The notes: generated from the sequence alone by a model not told the origin. DNA of 64,000 bases from Salibacterium halotolerans (GCF_900115625.1 NZ_FOXD01000005.1:111611-175610), one strand, 5' to 3'. Positions 9,750-21,600 are shown, numbered from the stretch's first letter. Translations and numbers: made by a program.

Positions 9750-10061
9750 ATGAACCGCATTCATCTGGACAAAAAATCGGCAGCATGGATTAGTAAAAAT
9801 GGCGGCGCCGTATGTTTGTATCCGTTTTATCCCTTCAGCCACCATAAAGAGCGCGGACCCCTGGATGTTATGATGTCATTTGAAAATCCTTCTTCTGAAA
9901 CAGATTATGAAACCATTACCTGCCACAGCGGGGTTGTACTCTATATTCACCGTGATCTGGAAATTAAACGACAGCTGCGTATCAGAATCAACGGGTTCGG
10001 ACCTTTTCAGCACCTGAGCTGCACAGGCATTAAGCATTTCAAAAAGAAGTCCGGGGCTTAA
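9750..10061 (+). CDS. Small protein, possibly HesB/IscA-like fold
   Basis: The ATG at 9750 follows GGGGGAGG at 9733-9742 and gives 103 residues; an upstream in-frame ATG at 9732 lacks a site. The layout (LDKKSAAWISKNGGAVCL at the start, GVVLYIHRDLE in the middle, RIRINGFG near the end) recalls small HesB-like proteins of Bacillaceae, but the conserved C-terminal cysteine pair of IscA is missing, so iron-sulfur function is not supported. It is alone between a promoter and a terminator. Function unknown. Confidence 0.55.
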   Translation: MNRIHLDKKSAAWISKNGGAVCLYPFYPFSHHKERGPLDVMMSFENPSSETDYETITCHSGVVLYIHRDLEIKRQLRIRINGFGPFQHLSCTGIKHFKKKSGA

Positions 10062-10122
10062 GCGTCTGAAAAAAGCCGCCTGCCGGCATAAGTCAAAGGG
10101 GTGCTGCCGAAGCAGCCCATGT

Positions 10123-10159
10123 AAAAAGCTGTTCCTTTATGGCCGGGAACAGCTTTTTT
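10123..10159 (+). terminator. Rho-independent terminator
   Basis: The stem AAAAAGCTGTTCC (10123-10135) pairs with GGGAACAGCTTTTTT (10145-10159) around a short loop and ends in a T run. It follows the HesB-like gene. Confidence 0.8.
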
Positions 10160-10307
10160 GTGCAAACAGGTGATGTCATCTTTTCGAAAGGACCTCCTAT
10201 GCATTCGTCAAGACTTTATCTTTCCTCCATATTTGTATAAAATAAAAAAAGCGAACATATGATTTCCGTTTAATGTACAATACCTCAAAAAGTCGGAGGG
10301 ACGTAAC

Positions 10308-13300
10308 ATGACTGTACGTTTTTTTACAGGAAGATCCGGTACCGGAAAGACGACCGCTGTTCAGGAAGAAATCATTAATTCCCTTCAAAACACAGCTTCA
10401 TCAGACAAATCTATTATTTATCTCGTCCCGGACCAGATGACGTTTCAGGCCGAACAGAATCTCGTTTCGGCACTAGGGACCGGCTTCACAAACCTGAAAG
10501 TGCTGAGCTTTTCCCGTATGGCCTGGAATGTGCTGCAGGAAACCGGAGGCATAACACGCACGTACCTGCAGCAGCACGGCATTTATGTACTGATTCGTAA
10601 AATCATTGAAGAGAAAAAAGAAAGTTTTCGTCTATATGAGTCGGCAGCGGGAAAAACCGGCTTTATCGAGCAGATGGAACAGTTTATTACCGAATGCAAG
10701 CGCCAGTTGGTCTCAATCCCCGGGCTTCATGAAAAGCTGGAAGAGCTCGATGAAAAAGAGGAAAAGACCGGACGGGAAAATGTACTTTCCGATAAAATCC
10801 ATGATATTCTCACCGTTTGGGAACAAACCGAGCATGTACTGGAAGGGCAGTATGCCGGTGCGGAAGATTACCTGGAGCTGCTGGCTGAAAAGGTGAAAGA
10901 CGCTGCATTTGTGCAGGAGGCGGACCTGTACATTGATGGATTTCATTCCTTTACCCCGCAGGAATACAACGTCCTGCAAGCTCTTTTTCAATGCGCTTCA
11001 AACATGACGTTTGCATTGACGATGGACCGGCCTGATCCTGAAGAGACTCCGTCGATGCTTGATTTGTTTTATCAGCCGGCGCGCACGTACCAGAAACTTT
11101 CGGCGCTTGGCAGTGAGATGACAGCAGATGAGGAGCAGGCCATCCATTTTTCAGCGAATCAAAAACATCAGAGCAGCGGCCTGGTCCATTTGGAACAGTC
11201 TTTTGAAAAAAGACCCGCGCAGCCGGGGGCAGTCGATAACGACATTTATCTTGCAACAGCTGTGAACCGCCGGACTGAAATCGAAGCCTCGGCGCGTGAA
11301 ATCAACGAACTCGTTAGAAACGGATACCGCTACAAAGATATCGCCGTGGTGAGCCGCAATGCGGCAGACTACAGCGAAATGCTTCAGTCTGTTTTCCGGG
11401 ATTACAATATCCCCTTATTCATGGATGAAAAACGCCCGATGCTCAACCATCCCGTTGTGGAATGCCTTCGTTCCACCCTTGAGACCCTGTCGCTTCGGTG
11501 GAGATATGAACCATTGTTCAGAGCATGGAAGACGGATATGTTTTTTAACCTGGATGAGGACTGGAAACGGGCCAAAGAAGAGCTCGACTTTCTGGAGAAC
11601 TATGTCCTGGCCTACGGGGTTCAGGAAAAACACTGGAAACAGAGCGGAGACTGGTCCTATACGAAAGCACAAACCTCGGCAGAGGACAGCGCCAAAGTTG
11701 TGCAGGACACTTCCGTCGAAGAACAGTTGAACCAGACCCGGAGACGACTGGCATCGCCCCTTTTAAACCTTGAAAAGCAGATGAAAAGAGCGGGGACAGT
11801 GAAAGAATACTGCGCTGTACTGTATACCTTTATGGAAGAGCTTTCGATTGCACAAAAGATCGAGAAAATACGGGATGAAGATCTGGCGAAACAGGACTTG
11901 TCGAAAGCAGGCGAGCATGATCAAGTCTGGAACGCGGTCATGGATTTACTCGATCAGATGGTGGAAATGGCGGGAGAAGAAAACGTTACGTTTGATACGT
12001 TCTATCAAATGATGGAGACCGGTTTTCATTCCATGTCTTTTGCCATCGTTCCTCCTGCTGTCGATCAGGTGACTGCCGCTGACATGGAACGCTCCCGTGT
12101 AGGAGACGTGCGTGTCTGTTTCATTCTTGGAGTGAATGAAGGTATCCTCCCGGCAACGTTTGAAGAGGAAGGATTATTGACGGATGAAGAACGGCAGTGG
12201 TTTGCCGGAGAAGGAATAGAACTTGCTGATGACGCGGGCACCAGGCTTCTGAATGAATCGTTCCTCATTTACAGAGCCCTTACTCTCCCCCGCGAGAAAC
12301 TTTATATCAGCCGTCCGCTGGCTGATGAAGAAGGACAGTCCCTGCAGACCTCAAGGCTGATCACACAAATCCGGAGTCTGTTTCCGGAGCTTGAAGATAA
12401 GCTTCTTTATAATGAACCACAGGAATATCCCGAGGACGAGCAGGAAGCGTTCGCCGGTGCTAACCGGAAAACCCGTTCGTTTTTGACGTATCAGCTGCAG
12501 CGCTGGAAACAGGGCTATCCGGTTGCTCCACTCTGGTGGGACGTGTACAACTGGTTTACCACAAGTGCTGATCCGTCTTCCGTACTGATGATCGTTGACA
12601 GCCTGTTTTTCACGAACAAAGCAGACCCCGTTCCCTCTCATCTAACCAGGCAGCTGTACGGGGAGACGCTGAAAACAAGCGTGTCGCGGTTCGAACAGTT
12701 TGAATCCTGTGCTTTTGCCCAATTTGCATCCTATGGTCTCCGTCTGCGGGAACGGGAGTTGTACAAACTGGAAGCGCCCGATATCGGACAGTTGTTTCAC
12801 GGGGCGTTAAAAGACATGAGTGAACAAGTGCAGGAAGCCGGAAGAGAATGGGGCAATTTGTCGCAGGAGGAATGCCGCTCCTTTGCCAAACAGTCGGTCG
12901 GACGTGTTGTACCAACGATACAAAAAGAAATTTTACTGAGCAGCAGCCGGTACCGCTATCTGCAGCAGAAGCTTGAAAATACCGTCGTACGGGCGGCTGA
13001 TATTCTGCGGCAGCAGGCGGGAGTATCGGGATTTACGCCGATGGGACTCGAACTTGGATTCGGTCCGGGGGAAACACTGCCTCCGCTCGCCTTTCATTTA
13101 TCCGACGGAACGAAAATGGAAGTAGCAGGGCGTATTGACCGGGTGGACGGCGCCGAAGGAGAAAACGGCTTCTACGTCCGGATCATCGACTACAAATCCG
13201 GAGCGAAGGACATTCGTCTGTCCGAAGTCTATTACGGGCTTGCTCTGCAGATGCTCGTGTACCTTGATGTCGTTCTTTCCTTTTCGGAAGATTGGATCGG

Positions 13301-13814
13301 CCGCAGCGGGATCAAACCGGCCGGCGTCCTTTATTTTCATATTCATAACCCATTTCTGCAGGCAGCAAACAGCATGGATCCCAATGAACTGGAGCAGGAA
13401 TTTTTTAAACGGTTTAAAATGAAAGGACTTCTTATGGCTGAAGAAGAACCGGTCCGGCTCATGGACACGTCTCTATCGACAGGTTATTCGAATGTGGTCC
13501 CTGCAGCCATCAAGAAAGACGGTTCATTTTATTCCAATTCCTCTGTTCTGCAGGATGAAAAGTTTGAAGCGATGCGTTCGTTTATCCGGTCCAAGCTTCA
13601 GCAGGATGGTGAAAAGATTATGGGAGGAGCGGTGGATATTCAACCGTTTAAAAACGGACAGACGACAGCTTGCGCGTATTGTTCCTTTAAGCCGGTCTGT
13701 CAGTTTGACACGTCGTTTGCATCCAACAGTTACCGCCAGCTTCGCAGCAACCAGGAGGAGATTGTGTCACACCTTTTCTCCCCGGACAAGGAGGATGATG
13801 GAGAACATGAATAG
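10308..13814 (+). CDS. addB: AddB, subunit of the AddAB helicase-nuclease
   Basis: A 1168-residue AddB, close to the normal Bacillus length. With AddA it processes double-strand DNA ends for RecA-dependent repair. It has an N-terminal Walker A (FFTGRSGTGKTTAV, around residues 4-17) and a C-terminal RecB-type nuclease domain (YKSGAKDIRL, with DYK near residue 965). The four iron-sulfur cysteines are present: C801 in ESCAFAQF, then C1122, C1125 and C1131 in CAYCSFKPVC. The start follows GGAGGGACGTAAC. It overlaps addA by 8 bases and opens the addB-addA-sbcD-sbcC operon. Confidence 0.96.
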   Translation: MTVRFFTGRSGTGKTTAVQEEIINSLQNTASSDKSIIYLVPDQMTFQAEQNLVSALGTGFTNLKVLSFSRMAWNVLQETGGITRTYLQQHGIYVLIRKIIEEKKESFRLYESAAGKTGFIEQMEQFITECKRQLVSIPGLHEKLEELDEKEEKTGRENVLSDKIHDILTVWEQTEHVLEGQYAGAEDYLELLAEKVKDAAFVQEADLYIDGFHSFTPQEYNVLQALFQCASNMTFALTMDRPDPEETPSMLDLFYQPARTYQKLSALGSEMTADEEQAIHFSANQKHQSSGLVHLEQSFEKRPAQPGAVDNDIYLATAVNRRTEIEASAREINELVRNGYRYKDIAVVSRNAADYSEMLQSVFRDYNIPLFMDEKRPMLNHPVVECLRSTLETLSLRWRYEPLFRAWKTDMFFNLDEDWKRAKEELDFLENYVLAYGVQEKHWKQSGDWSYTKAQTSAEDSAKVVQDTSVEEQLNQTRRRLASPLLNLEKQMKRAGTVKEYCAVLYTFMEELSIAQKIEKIRDEDLAKQDLSKAGEHDQVWNAVMDLLDQMVEMAGEENVTFDTFYQMMETGFHSMSFAIVPPAVDQVTAADMERSRVGDVRVCFILGVNEGILPATFEEEGLLTDEERQWFAGEGIELADDAGTRLLNESFLIYRALTLPREKLYISRPLADEEGQSLQTSRLITQIRSLFPELEDKLLYNEPQEYPEDEQEAFAGANRKTRSFLTYQLQRWKQGYPVAPLWWDVYNWFTTSADPSSVLMIVDSLFFTNKADPVPSHLTRQLYGETLKTSVSRFEQFESCAFAQFASYGLRLRERELYKLEAPDIGQLFHGALKDMSEQVQEAGREWGNLSQEECRSFAKQSVGRVVPTIQKEILLSSSRYRYLQQKLENTVVRAADILRQQAGVSGFTPMGLELGFGPGETLPPLAFHLSDGTKMEVAGRIDRVDGAEGENGFYVRIIDYKSGAKDIRLSEVYYGLALQMLVYLDVVLSFSEDWIGRSGIKPAGVLYFHIHNPFLQAANSMDPNELEQEFFKRFKMKGLLMAEEEPVRLMDTSLSTGYSNVVPAAIKKDGSFYSNSSVLQDEKFEAMRSFIRSKLQQDGEKIMGGAVDIQPFKNGQTTACAYCSFKPVCQFDTSFASNSYRQLRSNQEEIVSHLFSPDKEDDGEHE

Positions 13815-16800
13815 ACCTGAAAAACCGCTTCATTCCGGATGGACAGACGCGCAGTGGGAAGCTGTCTCTGCCTCAGGTGCGGATATGCTCGTTTCGGCGG
13901 CGGCAGGAAGCGGAAAGACCGCAGTGCTCGTTGAGAGAATTGTTCATAAAATGACGCACCCCGATCCACCCGCTGATGTGGACCGTCTGCTTGTCGTGAC
14001 GTTCACCAAAGCAGCAGCGGCAGAAATGAAAGGGCGGATCTCGACAGCTCTCAGCCGGGAACTCAACAAGCATCCGGGATCGCTTCATCTTCAGCGTCAG
14101 TTGTCCCTTGTCAACCGTGCGCAGATTTCCACCCTGCATTCTTTCTGTATGAGCGTGATCCGCAAATACTATTACAAAATAGACATCGACCCGCAGTTCC
14201 GCATTTTGGATGAAACCGAAGGCGAGTTAATGCGCGATGAAATCATGGATGACCTGCTGGAGGAGAAATTTCAGGATCCGGACAACGAAGCGTTTCTCAA
14301 AGCGGTGGAACGTTTCAGCAGCGACCGCAGCGACGAAGGCGTGCGCCGCATCATCCGCCGGCTGTTTCAGTTTTCAAGAGCTCATCCGGATCCTGATGAG
14401 TGGCTCGCACAAAACGCTGATTACTATAATATACCGGCCGGCACCCCTCTTGAAACAACAGATTGGGGGCGGGAGATACTCGAAGATGCATCCGTCCGTC
14501 TCCGCTCCTCGGCAGAAAAGCTGGAGCAGGCGGAATCTCTCTGCCGGCAGCCAGGAGGCCCTGAAGCCTACCTTGCCAACCTGGAAGAGGATAGACAGAT
14601 GCTCGAGCGCCTGCTTGATACGCCGGACTGGACAGACTTATATGAAGAACTTCAGACAGCATCTTTTGCAAAACTGAAAACCATCAAGAAAAACGAGGAT
14701 GTTGATGAAGACATTCAGACCCGCGTGAAAACCCTGCGCGATGTTGTGAAAAAGGAAATCCGCGATCTGCAGAGTGAAGCATTTGCGCGTCCGCCGGAAG
14801 AACTTCGCGAAGACATCCTCGATATGGCCGATTCCATCCACGTACTAACGGAGATGGTTCAGGATTTTACGAAAAAGTATCAGGAAGCAAAAGCGGTGAA
14901 AAACGTCGTCGATTTCGCCGATCTGGAACATTTGTGCCTGAGCATCCTTCAGATGGAAGGGTCAGAAGCCGCTGAAGAGTACCGGAACTGGTTTGATGAA
15001 ATTATGGTCGACGAGTATCAGGACACGAACCATACTCAGGAGGCTATTCTGCGGCTCATCTCAAAAGGAGGCAACTTGTTTTACGTCGGGGATGTGAAAC
15101 AGAGTGTGTACCGCTTCCGTCTGGCTGATCCGGGGCTGTTTCTCGAAAAATACCGCTCCTACAGCCGCAGTGAGGATGGTCCGGGCCGACTCGTCCATCT
15201 GGATCAAAACTTCCGCAGCCGCAAAGAGGTGATCCAGGCTGTTAATTTCGTTTTCCGGCAGCTTATGGACGCGTCTACCGGTGAAATCGATTATGACGAT
15301 GCAGCAGAATTAAAAACTGGAAACACCGATTATCCGGATAACGATGCGCGGCCGGAGCTTGTTTTGATTAATAAAGGAAATCCCATTTCCGGCGGTGCAG
15401 AAGAAGAAGTGGAAGGGATGGAAGATCTCGAGACAGCCCAGCTGGAAGCAAGATGGACCGCAAAGCGGATCAGGAGGATGCTGGAAGAGGGGTACCAGGT
15501 ACTTGATAAAGACACAAAACAGATGCGGACGATCACCTTTCGCGACATCGTGATTCTGATGCGTTCCATGAGCTGGGCATCCACCTTTATGGAAGAATGC
15601 AGAAACGAAGGTCTGCCGGTTCATGCGGACATCAGCGGAGGCTATTTCGAAGCTGTGGAAATCAATGTGATGCTGTCGCTGCTGCAGGTGATTGATAACC
15701 CAAGACAGGACATTCCCCTCGCCTCTGTTCTTCGCTCCCCGATTATCGGAATGAACGAAGAAGAGCTTGCGTCCGTTAGAACAATGGACAAGCAGGGAAC
15801 CTTTTATGACGCTTTGACAAAAGCGAAAGCCGCACCGGCGGACTCGACGTGGAAAGACAAAGCAGCATCTTTTCTCGAAAAACTCGAGGACTGGCGGGAG
15901 CGGGCCCGAAGTGAAGCATTGTCGGAGTTTATCTGGGACTTGCTGCAGGAAACCGGCTATTACGATTTTGCCGGCGGACTTCCCGGCGGAAGACAGCGCC
16001 AGGCCAATCTGAATGCCCTCTATGACCGGGCCAGAACGTATGAAAAAACATCGTTCCGGGGTCTTTTCCGGTTCCTTCGGTTTATCGAACGTATCCAGGA
16101 ACGGGGTGATGATCTCGGGACCGCACGCGCTTTAAGTGATCAGGAAGACGTCATCCGGCTGATGACGATCCATAAAAGCAAAGGACTCGAATTTCCAGTC
16201 GTTATACTGGCGGGGATGAACAAAATGTTTAATTTTCAGGATTTGAACCAGCCTGTTCTTTTTCACAAAGAACTTGGTACCGGCACCCGCCACATTGATC
16301 CGGAAAACAGGGTGATGACAGCATCCGTCCCACACCAGGCTGTGAAAATCAGAAATCATAAAGAGAGTATAGCCGAAGAAATGAGAATCCTGTATGTCGC
16401 GATGACACGGGCACGCGAAAAGTTAATCATGACCGGCACCCTGCGCAGGGCGGAAAAAGCAATCGATGACTGGGCAGCCGGGTACAACCACGATAAGGTC
16501 CTGCTTCCGGAGTGGAAACGACGGAAGGCAAAATCTTTCATGGACTGGGTAGGAGCGGCTGTTTTCCGGCACCGCGCTGCGTCGGATTATCATCCGGAGG
16601 CACCTGTCGAGGCGTACCAAGAGCTTTATTATGATCCTGTTCCGTGGAACATTGAACTGGTGGAGCGCGCGGAACTTCCGTCTCATGAAGAGGATGAACA
16701 GGAAACGGATAAAACGGTGGAAAAATCGTTAGCGAACATGGAACCCGTGCCCTTTTCATCAGACCTCCATCACCGGGTGGAAGAGCGTTTGTCATGGAAG

Positions 16801-17490
16801 TATCCCTATCAGAAAGCCCTTCAGACACGCTCCAAGCAGACAGTCAGCGAGTTCAAAAAATCGGTGCAGGATGAATACAGTGAACCGGTTTATCAACCGG
16901 CGTTTCATTCGCAGTATGCACAAAGACCCGCGTTCATGCAGGAGACAGATCTCCGGCCGGAAGAGAAAGGGACAGCGCTTCATACCTTAATGCAGCACCT
17001 TCCGCTCGACAAGGAACTTACCTCTGCCTTCTGCCGCATGTTTGCATCTGAGCTGGTAAAAAACGAGCTGTTAACCGAAGAACAGGCTGCTGTCATCGAT
17101 GAAGAAGAAGTGGCCGGATTTTTCCGGACAGACATCGGACAGCGGATGCAGCAGGCGCCCCGTGTCTTCCGCGAAACAGCATTCACCTACGGCAAACACG
17201 GCACGCCGGAGCTGGATCTGGTTCTGCTGCAGGGAGCGGTGGACTGCATTTTTCAGGAAGCAGACGGCGCCCTCGTTCTTCTGGATTATAAAACAGATGC
17301 GCATATGGAACGGTTCCCCGGGCAGCCGCAGAAAGCACGAGCAAGAATGAAACAAAAATACCAATCCCAGATTGACTTGTATATCGAAGCCGTGTCCGCG
17401 ATCTGGGAGACTACGATTCAGGAAGCTTATATTTATGCGTTTGACGGAGGAGAATGGATTGATATGAAAGAACAGGAGCCTTCCCTATGA
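13807..17490 (+). CDS. addA: AddA, helicase-nuclease subunit
   Basis: A UvrD-type ATP-dependent helicase joined to a RecB-type nuclease, 1227 residues from the ATG at 13807 (Bacillus AddA is about 1230). Motifs: Walker A AAAGSGKTAVL near residue 35, DEYQDTN (helicase motif II), TIHKSKGLEFPVV, VAMTRAREKL (motif VI) and the nuclease DYKTD near the end. In-frame ATGs at 13795 and 13798 lie nearer the AAGGAGG at 13788-13794, so the exact start is uncertain; 13807 matches the family's usual N terminus. The open frame extends upstream inside addB but is not coding there. Confidence 0.95.
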   Translation: MNRPEKPLHSGWTDAQWEAVSASGADMLVSAAAGSGKTAVLVERIVHKMTHPDPPADVDRLLVVTFTKAAAAEMKGRISTALSRELNKHPGSLHLQRQLSLVNRAQISTLHSFCMSVIRKYYYKIDIDPQFRILDETEGELMRDEIMDDLLEEKFQDPDNEAFLKAVERFSSDRSDEGVRRIIRRLFQFSRAHPDPDEWLAQNADYYNIPAGTPLETTDWGREILEDASVRLRSSAEKLEQAESLCRQPGGPEAYLANLEEDRQMLERLLDTPDWTDLYEELQTASFAKLKTIKKNEDVDEDIQTRVKTLRDVVKKEIRDLQSEAFARPPEELREDILDMADSIHVLTEMVQDFTKKYQEAKAVKNVVDFADLEHLCLSILQMEGSEAAEEYRNWFDEIMVDEYQDTNHTQEAILRLISKGGNLFYVGDVKQSVYRFRLADPGLFLEKYRSYSRSEDGPGRLVHLDQNFRSRKEVIQAVNFVFRQLMDASTGEIDYDDAAELKTGNTDYPDNDARPELVLINKGNPISGGAEEEVEGMEDLETAQLEARWTAKRIRRMLEEGYQVLDKDTKQMRTITFRDIVILMRSMSWASTFMEECRNEGLPVHADISGGYFEAVEINVMLSLLQVIDNPRQDIPLASVLRSPIIGMNEEELASVRTMDKQGTFYDALTKAKAAPADSTWKDKAASFLEKLEDWRERARSEALSEFIWDLLQETGYYDFAGGLPGGRQRQANLNALYDRARTYEKTSFRGLFRFLRFIERIQERGDDLGTARALSDQEDVIRLMTIHKSKGLEFPVVILAGMNKMFNFQDLNQPVLFHKELGTGTRHIDPENRVMTASVPHQAVKIRNHKESIAEEMRILYVAMTRAREKLIMTGTLRRAEKAIDDWAAGYNHDKVLLPEWKRRKAKSFMDWVGAAVFRHRAASDYHPEAPVEAYQELYYDPVPWNIELVERAELPSHEEDEQETDKTVEKSLANMEPVPFSSDLHHRVEERLSWKYPYQKALQTRSKQTVSEFKKSVQDEYSEPVYQPAFHSQYAQRPAFMQETDLRPEEKGTALHTLMQHLPLDKELTSAFCRMFASELVKNELLTEEQAAVIDEEEVAGFFRTDIGQRMQQAPRVFRETAFTYGKHGTPELDLVLLQGAVDCIFQEADGALVLLDYKTDAHMERFPGQPQKARARMKQKYQSQIDLYIEAVSAIWETTIQEAYIYAFDGGEWIDMKEQEPSL

Positions 17491-18650
17491 GAATACTGCA
17501 TACTGCCGACTGGCACATCGGGCGGACACTGGAAGGAAGAAGCCGCATGGCCGAACACACCACCTTTCTTGAGGAACTCGAGTTGATTATCCAGGAGGAA
17601 AAAGCGGACGTCCTTCTTATCGCTGGAGACGTGTTTGACTCCGTGAACCCGCCGGCAGACGCCGAAAGCCTGTTTTATGAGACGATGGCACGCATCAGCA
17701 GCCGCTTTGACATTCCAGTTGCCGTCATTGCCGGCAACCACGATCACCCGGAGAGGCTGGAAGCGCCGCGGCGGCTTGCCAAAGCGCAGAACATCCACAT
17801 CCTGGGGTATCCGGGACGTGAGCCGCTTCACATTCCGGTAAACCATGACATCCTCCAGCTTGCAGCACTTCCGTATCCATCGGAGGCGAGAATGAAAACC
17901 CTGTTCTCCAGAGACCCACAGGAAACGAAAATCAGGCAGGCTTATCAGAAAAAAGTACGGGAGTTGTTTGACGCAATGACGTCCTCCTTTCAGCCCGGAC
18001 ACGTCCGTATCGGCATGAGTCACGTATTTGCTGCAGGGGGAACAGAAAGTGACTCCGAGCGGCCGATTGAAGTCGGCGGCGCCTACACGCTTTCTTCCGA
18101 CGCCTTTCCGGCCGGTGTACAGTACACCGCGCTCGGTCATTTGCACCGGCCCCAGCATATTCATCATCCTGATTACCCGGTCCGCTATGCCGGATCGCCG
18201 CTTGCTTTCAGTTTTTCCGAAGCGGGGCATCAAAAGTCGGTGACGATGGTGGATGTAAAAGCAGATGATTCGTATGCCGACGTGCGGGAGATTCCACTCC
18301 AGAGCGGCAGCCCGCTCGTTCAGTGGAAAGCGGAATACGGAATGGATCAGGTGAAATCATGGATCAGCGAAAAGAAAGACCAGGACGCGTGGGTGGAGCT
18401 GCATCTTCATCTCGAGGACTCTCCATCCATGGAAGATATCCAGCTGATCCGCAGGAACCATCCCGGCATTGTTCATATTTATCCCGTGTTTCCAAAGAAC
18501 CGGGGGAAGGCAGCAGCGGAACATAAAAAAAGTCTGCCGATCGACGCCCTGTTTCAGAAGTTTTATGAAAAACAGACCGGGGGAGCATCCCCCGATGAAG
18601 AACTGGTTCAATTATTTATGGAACTGATTGAAAAAGGAGACGAAGACTAA
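17487..18650 (+). CDS. sbcD: SbcD, nuclease subunit of SbcCD
   Basis: A 387-residue Mre11-type metallophosphoesterase that, with SbcC, cuts hairpins and protein-blocked DNA ends. Phosphodiesterase motifs are in order: ADWHIG near residue 10, GDVFDS near 50, GNHDHPE near 86 and a downstream GLGHLH-like ALGHLHRPQ. It overlaps the addA stop by 4 bases (ATGA), the usual sign of translational coupling, and shares one base with sbcC. Confidence 0.95.
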   Translation: MRILHTADWHIGRTLEGRSRMAEHTTFLEELELIIQEEKADVLLIAGDVFDSVNPPADAESLFYETMARISSRFDIPVAVIAGNHDHPERLEAPRRLAKAQNIHILGYPGREPLHIPVNHDILQLAALPYPSEARMKTLFSRDPQETKIRQAYQKKVRELFDAMTSSFQPGHVRIGMSHVFAAGGTESDSERPIEVGGAYTLSSDAFPAGVQYTALGHLHRPQHIHHPDYPVRYAGSPLAFSFSEAGHQKSVTMVDVKADDSYADVREIPLQSGSPLVQWKAEYGMDQVKSWISEKKDQDAWVELHLHLEDSPSMEDIQLIRRNHPGIVHIYPVFPKNRGKAAAEHKKSLPIDALFQKFYEKQTGGASPDEELVQLFMELIEKGDED

Positions 18651-21600
18651 TGCGCCCGCTGGAATTATCACTCAAAGGCCTTCACAGTTTCAGGGAAAAA
18701 CAGACGGTTGATTTCACCGATCTCACCGAAGAAGGTATTTTCGGGATATTCGGACCGACCGGAAGCGGCAAGTCTTCGATACTGGATGCTATGACACTCG
18801 CGTTATACGGTAACGTCGAACGGGCACCGAATAATACAAACGGTATCATCAATCAGGCCGAAGATGAGCTGTATGTCTCGTTTACATTCCAGCTCGGAAA
18901 CGGAGCTGATCATTCAGTGCTGAAAGTAGAACGTACCTACAAACGCTCCGGCGGCCATCACGTTAAAACCGCATCGGCGCGCCTGCATGACTTGACCGGT
19001 GACCCGTCTGTACTCGCCGATAAAGCCAGTGATGTTAATAAAGAAGTAGAAAAACGGCTCGGCCTTTCGATTGACGATTTTACCCGCGCCGTCGTACTGC
19101 CACAGGGGAAATTTTCCGATTTTCTAACCCTTCGAGGCAATGATCGGCGGGTGATGCTGCAGCGCATTTTCCAGCTTGAGAAATACGGGGATCAGCTTAT
19201 AAAGAAAGTGAAAGCAGGCTTGCAGGATGCCGAACACGGCCGGGAAAAAATAGAATCAGAACAGCAGGGGCTCGGTGTCGATGCAGCCGCTCTAAAGCGC
19301 GCGGAACAGGAAACAGCTTACTGGGATGAACAGCTGCAGTCGGTGCTGACAACGAGAGAAGTGCTCGAGGAACAGTGGAACTACGGCAGGCAGCTTCGGG
19401 AATGGGAGCAGGAATGGAAGAAAAGCACTCAAAATATTGAGGAGCTTCTGGTCAAAAAACCCTCGATCGATCAGCAGCGCAGGCAGCTTGCACTTTCTGA
19501 AAAAGCGGAAATGCTTGTGCCGTATGCAGACAGTGTGATGGACGCGGCGGCGGAAAAGCAAACGTGGACCGCCGAAGAAGAGAAAACCCGCATTCGGCGC
19601 GATCAGGCCCGCGCGCAGTATGAAAACGCATCCGGGGAGATGGAAACATTCAAGGAGGAAAAAAAGCAGGCCGATGAGCGGCTGCGTCGGCGCGAAAATG
19701 AAGTAGACAAAGCCGAAGAACTCAAGCAGCAGATGACGGAAGCTGAAAAAGAGCAGGAGAGTCTGCTGAAACAAAAGACGGACATCGATAAACGGCTGGA
19801 CACTCATCAAGCGGAGCAAGAACAGATCGAAAAAGATCTAAAACGGTATGAAGAGGCGGTATGCCGTTTTCAATCGGAGCTTGATGAGCTCGATAAAACG
19901 ATGGAAGATGCCTATCTCCTGATGGAAGCAAAAGACCGAAAGCAGCATATCATGCAGCTCGAGCATCAATACGAGACGGCCCGTTTGGAAAAAGAAGAAG
20001 AAAACAAACGGGAACTTTCTCTGAGCGGGACGCTGAAAGAGAAAAACAACCAGGCGGTTCACGCCGGAAATCAGCTGCAGGAACGAACCCGGCAGCTGCT
20101 GTACTGGTACAATAAATGCTCAGACGAACGGCAGTGGCTGGAGCGTACTATACATCGTCTTGGAAAATGGTCCGAGTCCTGCCGAATCGAAGCAGATCAT
20201 ATTCAAAAGCAGGCAGCAGCAGCCGGTCTTGCCTCGCAGCTTACAGCCGGTGAAGCCTGCCCGGTGTGTGGATCTGTCCATCACCCCGATCCGGAACAGG
20301 AGGGAAATCCAGATAAGGACCTACAACCTTTGCTGGAGCAGAAGAATAATTTCGATGACTGGATCCAGTGTCTGAAAACAATGGAAATGGAGTGCCGAAA
20401 CCGGCAGCGCGTGCTCGAGCAGCTTTCCGAACAAACAACCGGCATGGTTCTCACGCCGGTTCATCATAGAGACACGGTGCAACGTCCGGATGCCGACTGG
20501 TTTCTGCCGGACATCGAACATAATGAGGACTGGGAACAGCATCTCCAAAAGAAAATTACCGAGTGGGAACGGGAAGAAGACACGATAGATTATATACAGC
20601 GGGATATGGACAACAAGAAAAAACAAATCCAGCAGCTCGCCGTTGAACAACGAGAACTTTACCACCAGTGGAACTCATCGCGAAGTTCCCTTAAGAAAAA
20701 GCTGGAGCAGGCTCATGCTTTAAAGAAGCAGATAGAAGAAAAGAAAAAAGAATGGCAGAAGACGTATCCGCGGTTTGATTTTGAAACCGTTGAGGAAAAA
20801 CAGCGCAGGCGGATGCAGCAGGATGAACAGAAACAAATGCTTCAAAAGAGGGTGGAAGATGGTACCAGCCACGTCCAGAGCCAGCAGCAGAAACTCACAG
20901 AGAAAAGAAATGACATCCATGCTGTGACAGTGGAGCAAAAAGAAACAGACACCAAGCTCGAACAGGTTTCATCGACTATCCGCCAGCATAAACAACAGCT
21001 TTTCGAATGGCTTCAGGATGAAACCGTCCAAAACGCCCGCGACGAATTGGAACGTGAAAAAAAAGCCTGGCTGGACCAGGAGGAGCAGCTTTCCGGCAGA
21101 CTGGAAGAGGCAGGTACCGAAAAAGAAAAAGCAGAAAATGCTCATTCCATCGCGTTGCATGCTCTTCAGGAAGCACAAAAAAGAGAAAAAAGCAGCACAG
21201 AGAAATGGAACGAACAGTCCACACGGTACGAAGAACTGCCGGATGAACCATCCCGCGTCAAAGAGTACGTCCTGTCCGGAGATCAAAAAAGAGACATGGA
21301 GATCAGCATTAAAAATCATGACCAATCGCTTGATTACTGGAGAAAAGCGAAAGAAGAGCTGGAACCGAAAATTGCCGGACAGACGATCTCCGACGAGGCA
21401 TGGCAGCGCCTCGACCATGCTAGAACCAGTGCCATGGAGCTGGTTGATGATACAAGAGAAAGGCGTGCTGCCGCTCATGAAACACGCAAAACAATGGAAC
21501 AGAAAAAAGAACGTTATGAAGCGCTTGAGAAAGAACGCAGAGATTGGGAACAACAAGCGGAAAAATACCGCAGACTGGATCAGGTGTTCCGTGGGAAAGG

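Noticed and set aside
13492..13806. Upstream extension of addA by 105 codons
   Set aside because: It overlaps conserved addB nuclease sequence; the family start and ribosome site support 13807 or 13795/13798.
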